Assembly (NCBI GenBank): GCA_964421875.1
Contig: CAYQZD010000054.1
Span: 1 to 24,646, forward strand
Direction of reading: 5' to 3'
DNA from: CAYQZD01 sp964421875
GTDB taxonomy: Bacteria; Electryoneota; Tariuqbacteria; Tariuqbacterales; Tariuqbacteraceae
DNA length: 24,646 nucleotides
Shown here: one piece after another, positions 20,997 through 24,646 of the stretch
Numbering within the stretch: position 1 is the stretch's first letter
How the letters are laid out: each line of letters opens with the position of its first letter
Notes under the pieces: model-generated
Database searches by the model: none
What the model saw: the letters and a program-made list of their open reading frames with translations, nothing else
Told to the model about the DNA's origin: nothing
Translations under genes and position numbers: made by a program

Positions 20997-21460
20997 AAAT
21001 ACCTATAAATCAATTTGTTACTGCCAATTGCGGAGAGTCGACAGCACAGCGCAAGACCAAATTTTATCATTCTCGGACAAACTGCACGCACTCTGCTGCA
21101 TCTCCCCATAAACCGTAGGGTGGAATCTTCAACCCACCAAAAAACGAAGAAAACGTTATCGTAACATATTAATATACAATAAGTTACAAAATAATTAAAA
21201 TTTCTCCCCAAAAAACTTGACAAATGTTCAGCATTTTCGTATATTACCTGTGAGGGGGCTCTTGATAAAAACGGTAGCGTCGATGATGAGTTCATTAGCT
21301 TCGCCCTCATCTTCATTATCATAATCATTATCATCATCTCGCCCTATGGGCTCAAATGTCCTGCAACCCGTTTGTCCGGTGTCCAGATGAGCGAATATTG
21401 TTACCTGTAATTATACATTCTGAAGTTTAATAATCCACACTTTGAACAATCGGAAAACTT

Positions 21461-21889
21461 ATGAAGAGACTTCTTTGCCTTTACCTACTGGCTTTTGTCT
21501 TGCCCGTAATGACCTTTGCCCAGCTTTCCGGCGCGTTGTCGGGGACCTTGGGTCCGGGGAATTTCGACGTTGTGGGAGATGTGACCATTAGTATAATGGA
21601 TACTTTGAGAATAAGGCCCGGAACCGTATTAACTTTCAGGAGCGCTTACGATTTTGAGATACACGGAGTACTTTATGCGGTAGGGACGGAAAGCGACAGT
21701 ATTAAGTTTTTGCGTGATATGTACCAATCCGCCTGGCACGGTTTGGATTTTAACTTGGGACTGTCCAGCGGCAGTATTCTGGAATACTGCGTAGTTCAAG
21801 GCAGCCAGGCTGCCGGGCTGGAGATTCTGTATTCCAGCCCCACCATCAGGCATTGCACCATTACCGGGAATTATTCCAGCGGCTGTTGA
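21461..21889 (+). CDS. N-terminal part of an interrupted beta-helix sorting-domain gene
   Basis: 142 codons with a clear signal peptide (about residues 1-21, MKRLLCLYLLAFVLPVMTFA) and the first rungs of a beta-helix (ILEYCVVQGSQAAGLEILYS, then SPTIRHCTITGNYSSGC). It stops at TGA (21887-21889). The open frame then continues in the same frame from 21890 to 23362 with matching beta-helix rungs, so this and the next entry are one gene split by a single codon. No Shine-Dalgarno sequence is evident before the ATG. Causes could be a nonsense mutation, an assembly or base-call error, or stop-codon readthrough; UGA is an ordinary stop in neighbouring genes, so an altered code is excluded. As it stands the product would be exported but would lack the surface-sorting signal. 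Confidence 0.75.
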   Translation: MKRLLCLYLLAFVLPVMTFAQLSGALSGTLGPGNFDVVGDVTISIMDTLRIRPGTVLTFRSAYDFEIHGVLYAVGTESDSIKFLRDMYQSAWHGLDFNLGLSSGSILEYCVVQGSQAAGLEILYSSPTIRHCTITGNYSSGC

Positions 21890-21895
21890 GGGAGC

Positions 21896-23362
21896 TTGAA
21901 CGGCGGAGGGATCTTCTGCCTAAACAACGCCAACGCGACCTTTGAATACTGCGCAATAGTCGATAATTATTCCCTCAGCAGCGGCGGCGGGGCTACGATT
22001 CAAAATTGCTCGCCCACCTTCCTGAACTGCGTGTTTAACCATAATGAGGCTCGCGGCAGCAGAGCCGGAGGGTTGTTCCTGGTTTGCAGCAATGCGACTT
22101 TCATCGATTGTGATATTTCCCATAACCGCGCTCGGAGCCAGGGCGGGGCTTTTTTTCTTTCCTCCAGCAGTCCCCGCCTCGAAAGATGCACGGTCTGCGA
22201 CGATTCCGGTAATTACGGGGGCGGGATTTATATGTCTGTGGATTCATATCCTGAAATAGTGAACTGCACTTTTTCCGGGAATTATACCAGTGCTTACGGC
22301 GGGGATATTTACACTGATGGAAGTTCCTATTTCACCGCGGTGAACACTATTTTCGAGGGAACTTTGAGCGGCGGATGCCTGTATTTGACAAGCAGTCTGA
22401 ATGTATCCTTGAGCTACTGCGATTTTCACGAAATCATAGGGGGTCTGTGCCAGGGTAATCCGCTGCCGGGTTTGGGAATTTTAACCGGAGTGAACGCCAA
22501 TGGGGATTCCTGCGACACTTTTATGAACATTCTGTTGGATCCTCTCTTCATAAACCCTGCAGCGAGTAACTATCATCTCCAACAGACCTCGCCCTGCATC
22601 GACGCCGGCGATCCCAGCCTCCCCGCTGATCCTGACAGCACTATCGCAGACCTCGGCGCTTTCTATTTCCCACAGGGTTCGGCTTCTCTCCTCATCATTA
22701 CCTTGACGCCGCTGAATCCTCCGATTCAGGTTCCGGCGGGTGGCGGTAGTTTCGGTTTTATGGTAATGTTAGAGAACAGTTCGAATGAACCTGTTACGTT
22801 CGATGTCTGGACCGAATCTACCCTCCCCGGCGGCGCGGTTTACGGGCCTCTAATTCAGAGGCTGGGACTCAGTATCCCCGGCGGAGGAACTGTATCGCGC
22901 CGGCTCACGCAGTATGTTCCGGCCGCAGCTCCGGCGGGGAACTATATTATGACGGGTGCGGCGCGGACTTTGCCCGATTCCGCCGAGTCTGTTGACAGCT
23001 TCCCCTTCGTCAAGCTTCCGGGCGAGTCGGTTCCGGCGCATAACCTAAGATGGGCGGTTTACGGCTGGGAAGACGATAAAGCAGTCGGTGGCCGGCAGTC
23101 AGCGGTCGGGATCTTTAATATTTTCCCCAATCCCTTCAACCAAACGACAGATATCAGATATCAGCTGCAAGCTGCGAGCAATATTAAACTTGCAGTGTAC
23201 GATGTTTCCGGGCGGGAAGCGGCTGTGTTAGCGCAGGGATTTTATCCGGCGGGAGAGCGCCGGGCGGTATTCGATGCGGCGGGATTGTCCAGCGGAGTGT
23301 ATTTTGCCAGATTGTATGCAGGGGGGAGTCAATATACACAGAAGCTGTTGTTAATGAAGTAA
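21896..23362 (+). CDS. C-terminal part of the interrupted beta-helix sorting-domain gene
   Basis: 488 codons from a nominal TTG at 21896, in frame with the upstream piece and without its own signal peptide or Shine-Dalgarno sequence, so it is unlikely to be an independent gene. Residues 1-250 continue the right-handed beta-helix (GGGIFCLNNANATFEYC, NCSPTFLNCVFNHNEARGSR, FIDCDISHNRARSQGG) and close with SPCIDAGDPSLPADPD. Residues about 265-397 are the shared beta module (TLTPLNPPIQVPAGGG; AHNLRWAVYGWEDD), and about 405-488 a type A sorting domain (FPNPFNQTT, VYDVSGREAAVLA, final KLLLMK). The downstream frame is otherwise intact over nearly 500 codons, which argues that the stop is recent, erroneous or read through. 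A heptamer array (23081-23108) precedes the sorting domain. Confidence 0.78.
   Translation: MNGGGIFCLNNANATFEYCAIVDNYSLSSGGGATIQNCSPTFLNCVFNHNEARGSRAGGLFLVCSNATFIDCDISHNRARSQGGAFFLSSSSPRLERCTVCDDSGNYGGGIYMSVDSYPEIVNCTFSGNYTSAYGGDIYTDGSSYFTAVNTIFEGTLSGGCLYLTSSLNVSLSYCDFHEIIGGLCQGNPLPGLGILTGVNANGDSCDTFMNILLDPLFINPAASNYHLQQTSPCIDAGDPSLPADPDSTIADLGAFYFPQGSASLLIITLTPLNPPIQVPAGGGSFGFMVMLENSSNEPVTFDVWTESTLPGGAVYGPLIQRLGLSIPGGGTVSRRLTQYVPAAAPAGNYIMTGAARTLPDSAESVDSFPFVKLPGESVPAHNLRWAVYGWEDDKAVGGRQSAVGIFNIFPNPFNQTTDIRYQLQAASNIKLAVYDVSGREAAVLAQGFYPAGERRAVFDAAGLSSGVYFARLYAGGSQYTQKLLLMK
23081..23108 (+). repeat. In-frame heptamer array before the sorting domain
   Basis: GCAGTCG, GTGGCCG, GCAGTCA, GCGGTCG: four imperfect 7-mers encoding the AVGGRQSAVG linker directly before FPNPFN. 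It is the same location and length as the array in the 18342 gene, with unrelated unit sequence. Confidence 0.8.
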
Positions 23363-23375
23363 TCTGGAGTTTCGC

Positions 23376-23396
23376 GATGCGAGATGTGAGATGCGA
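23376..23396. repeat. Tandem heptamer array (GATGCGA)
   Basis: GATGCGA, GATGTGA, GATGCGA between the 23362 stop codon and its terminator. Confidence 0.8.
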
Positions 23397-23408
23397 GTTT
23401 TGTAAGAA

Positions 23409-23436
23409 AGCCCTGCTTGGCGGGACTTTTTTTATT
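23409..23436 (+). terminator. Intrinsic terminator after the interrupted gene
   Basis: AGCCCTGC (23409-23416) with GCGGGACT (23420-23427), one mismatch and a G-T pair, loop TTG, then a run of Ts. Confidence 0.7.
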
Positions 23437-23466
23437 AGCGGAATCACTGGAATGGAGGAATGAGGA

Positions 23467-24567
23467 TTAGGGAGGAGGGGGAGAAGCGGGGGGTGAAAGG
23501 AGTGAAACACTGTAATCAGCGTTTATCACTCTATAATTTTTTGTGTTTCTACTTTCAACTTTATCTTCTGAAAATAGTGCCACATTATACCCATTTTTAA
23601 AATAACTCTTATACAAAACGCCATCCCATCCGTTGTTTTTGATTAGTTCACATAAATATTGGGTAGGCAAATAATCAATATCTGATATGGAAGGATTGAT
23701 TGGTTCAGTAAGGTCGGAACCTAGTCTATCTAGAAAACCTATCATCTTAATCCCTTCCTCAAAGTTCTCAGAAAGAGAAAATTGGAAAGGAGATACATCG
23801 CGTAAATCAATTACGCTTATCTTTTCAATTACATTAAATTCAGCAACTGTTATTAAATCTGTAATATTGGGTCTAATCTCAGAAATGGCTGTTTTATAAT
23901 CAGAAGCTAAATATAAATATGGTATTCCAATAGGATTTGCTCTGCCACTAGGTGTTTTTTCTGGCGGAGGTTTTCCCATTTTTGCGGATTCAAATGGCTG
24001 ACCTCTAAAACAATTCCGTGCTCGAAAATAAGTATCACCTTCACTGATATCGTAAACTAAATGTTGAAAAAGTTCACTTAATAAATCTTTATCTAAAATT
24101 TCACCTTTATGCAGAAAACGATCGTGAAATTTTATTGCCTCTGAAAGATTATCCCATAATTTCTTTACTCGTTCACTTTCATCAAACTCACCAGCAAAAT
24201 CCATTTCATTTTCAACAGGATGGGTCAAATGTAATGGTTCTTCTATATCTGGATCTTTCTCACTAAAAATTTCTATAATAATTTTTCTTGCCAATTCAAC
24301 ATCATCGAATATTTCCCAATTGTATGTAAGTTTTTCCCAAATGAACTCACCATCAAATTCTTTTAATTCTTCAATACTCATGAATTCAATTAAGGGAGTA
24401 TAGAAATCCAAAAAAGGTATAAACTTCTCTTTTAAAGACATGACATCTATGCATTTCTCATTCTTTTTTGTACAAAAATCACATTGATTTATTTCACCGT
24501 TCTTATCAATATATTCTTGAAGATAGAAGTCATTAAAGCAATTTTTACAACAAAATGACATTAACAA
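23467..24567 (-). CDS. HEPN/RES N-terminal domain plus RES-domain protein (putative NAD-targeting toxin)
   Basis: 366 residues. N-terminal zinc-ribbon-like cysteines (C6, C7-x2-C10, C29-x2-C32, C39) lead into an alpha-helical HEPN/RES-type N-terminal region (about 40-165, with WDNLSEAIKFHDRFL). The RES domain (about 175-345) shows YFRARNC (R182, R184), the signature GRANPIGIPYLYLASDYKTA, E230-I-R232-P and S321 in GVLYKSYF. Characterised RES toxins (MbcT/ParT type) degrade or transfer NAD, usually with an Xre antitoxin; this single-chain version has no antitoxin in the window, though 5' of it is cut by the window edge. The gene is clearly more AT-rich than its neighbours, which suggests horizontal transfer. 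The C-terminal SPPASPPPP tail runs into purine-rich intergenic DNA and is probably not part of the ancestral protein. AGGAAA precedes the first ATG. Confidence 0.85.
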   Translation of the reverse strand: MLMSFCCKNCFNDFYLQEYIDKNGEINQCDFCTKKNEKCIDVMSLKEKFIPFLDFYTPLIEFMSIEELKEFDGEFIWEKLTYNWEIFDDVELARKIIIEIFSEKDPDIEEPLHLTHPVENEMDFAGEFDESERVKKLWDNLSEAIKFHDRFLHKGEILDKDLLSELFQHLVYDISEGDTYFRARNCFRGQPFESAKMGKPPPEKTPSGRANPIGIPYLYLASDYKTAISEIRPNITDLITVAEFNVIEKISVIDLRDVSPFQFSLSENFEEGIKMIGFLDRLGSDLTEPINPSISDIDYLPTQYLCELIKNNGWDGVLYKSYFKNGYNVALFSEDKVESRNTKNYRVINADYSVSLLSPPASPPPP

Positions 24568-24646
24568 ATTTCCTATTATTCTATAGAACCTTATTATTAT
24601 TAATGGGGGCGAATAATAGTGTGCATTATCAATGAGAGAAATAGTT
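24568..24646. other. AT-rich leader at the window edge
   Basis: Contains the presumed ribosome binding site of the RES gene (minus strand, TCCT near 24573) and AT-rich promoter-like DNA. No gene can be called. Confidence 0.4.

Larger units (their letters stand above)
20738..21460. other. Large intergenic region with hairpins and microsatellite DNA
   Basis: No gene is supported in 720 bases. It holds a terminator (20781-20810), TTCCCACG-CTTCT-CGTGGGAA (20817-20837), two CAGAGT/CAGGGT hairpins (20888-20905, 20971-20996) around a GTCATTC palindrome (20926-20950), a GTCGACAGCAC piece also present at 12008, a CGGTAGCGTC piece (from 21272) shared with structured repeat copy 2, and an ATC/ATT-rich microsatellite (21310-21337). 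A minus-strand open frame across it is an artefact of the microsatellite. Confidence 0.65.

Noticed and set aside
20927..21337. Minus-strand open frame beginning with alternating Met and Ile
   Set aside because: The start is encoded by the ATC/ATT microsatellite, and the frame crosses several palindromic repeats.
21461..23362. Reassigned UGA codon explaining the internal TGA
   Set aside because: Several intact genes in the window (ending at 6908, 8690, 11906 and 17853) use TGA as their normal stop.
1..24646. CRISPR array or mobile element explanation for the repeats
   Set aside because: No regularly spaced 25-40 nt direct repeats with unique spacers, no cas genes and no transposase or integrase genes were found.

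Overview
The window reads as a chromosomal segment of an uncultured, probably anaerobic bacterium of the Fibrobacteres-Chlorobi-Bacteroidetes (FCB) type. The main reason is five secreted proteins whose C-termini carry a type A sorting domain of the type IX secretion system (PNPFN-type start, a VYD..GR core and a final LLLVK-like end). The genetic code is standard: several intact genes end in TGA. No rRNA, CRISPR array, insertion sequence or phage gene was seen. The exact phylum cannot be fixed from this sequence.

Layout. 413-4718: a DMT/EamA permease on the minus strand diverges from a MerR-type regulator with a cysteine-rich tail, followed by a membrane cytochrome b-like subunit and a two-cluster iron-sulfur/CCG-domain protein that together look like a DsrMK/HdrED-type quinone-thiol redox module. 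5097-6908: a GT-C-like polytopic membrane protein. 7242-8690: a secreted sorting-domain protein. 8989-10350 (minus): NADP-type glutamate dehydrogenase. 10707-11906: a secreted Asp-box protein. 12048-13309 (minus): tRNA-Arg(ACG), a SAM methyltransferase and tadA, the enzyme that edits A34 of that same tRNA. 13664-15652: an exported oligoendopeptidase F. 16024-23362: three more sorting-domain proteins (one 7-repeat propeller-like, two beta-helix-like, the last interrupted by an in-frame TGA) and a small membrane protein. 23467-24567 (minus): an AT-rich RES-domain protein of the HEPN/RES type, probably acquired.

The intergenic DNA is unusually rich in small structures. There are at least four families of palindromic repeat, several of which differ between copies by compensatory changes that keep the stems paired. 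There is also a set of tandem heptanucleotide arrays, each with its own sequence. Three of these arrays lie inside reading frames exactly at the junction between protein body and secretion signal. Because 7 is not a multiple of 3, loss or gain of one unit would cut the sorting domain off, so they are candidate phase-variation switches for surface proteins. A three-copy element with identical internal geometry and covarying stems (7002, 10402, 13143) is the second notable pattern.

Most genes appear to be independent units separated by clear hairpin terminators. The likely operons are the two redox genes (14 nt overlap) and methyltransferase-tadA (14 nt gap).
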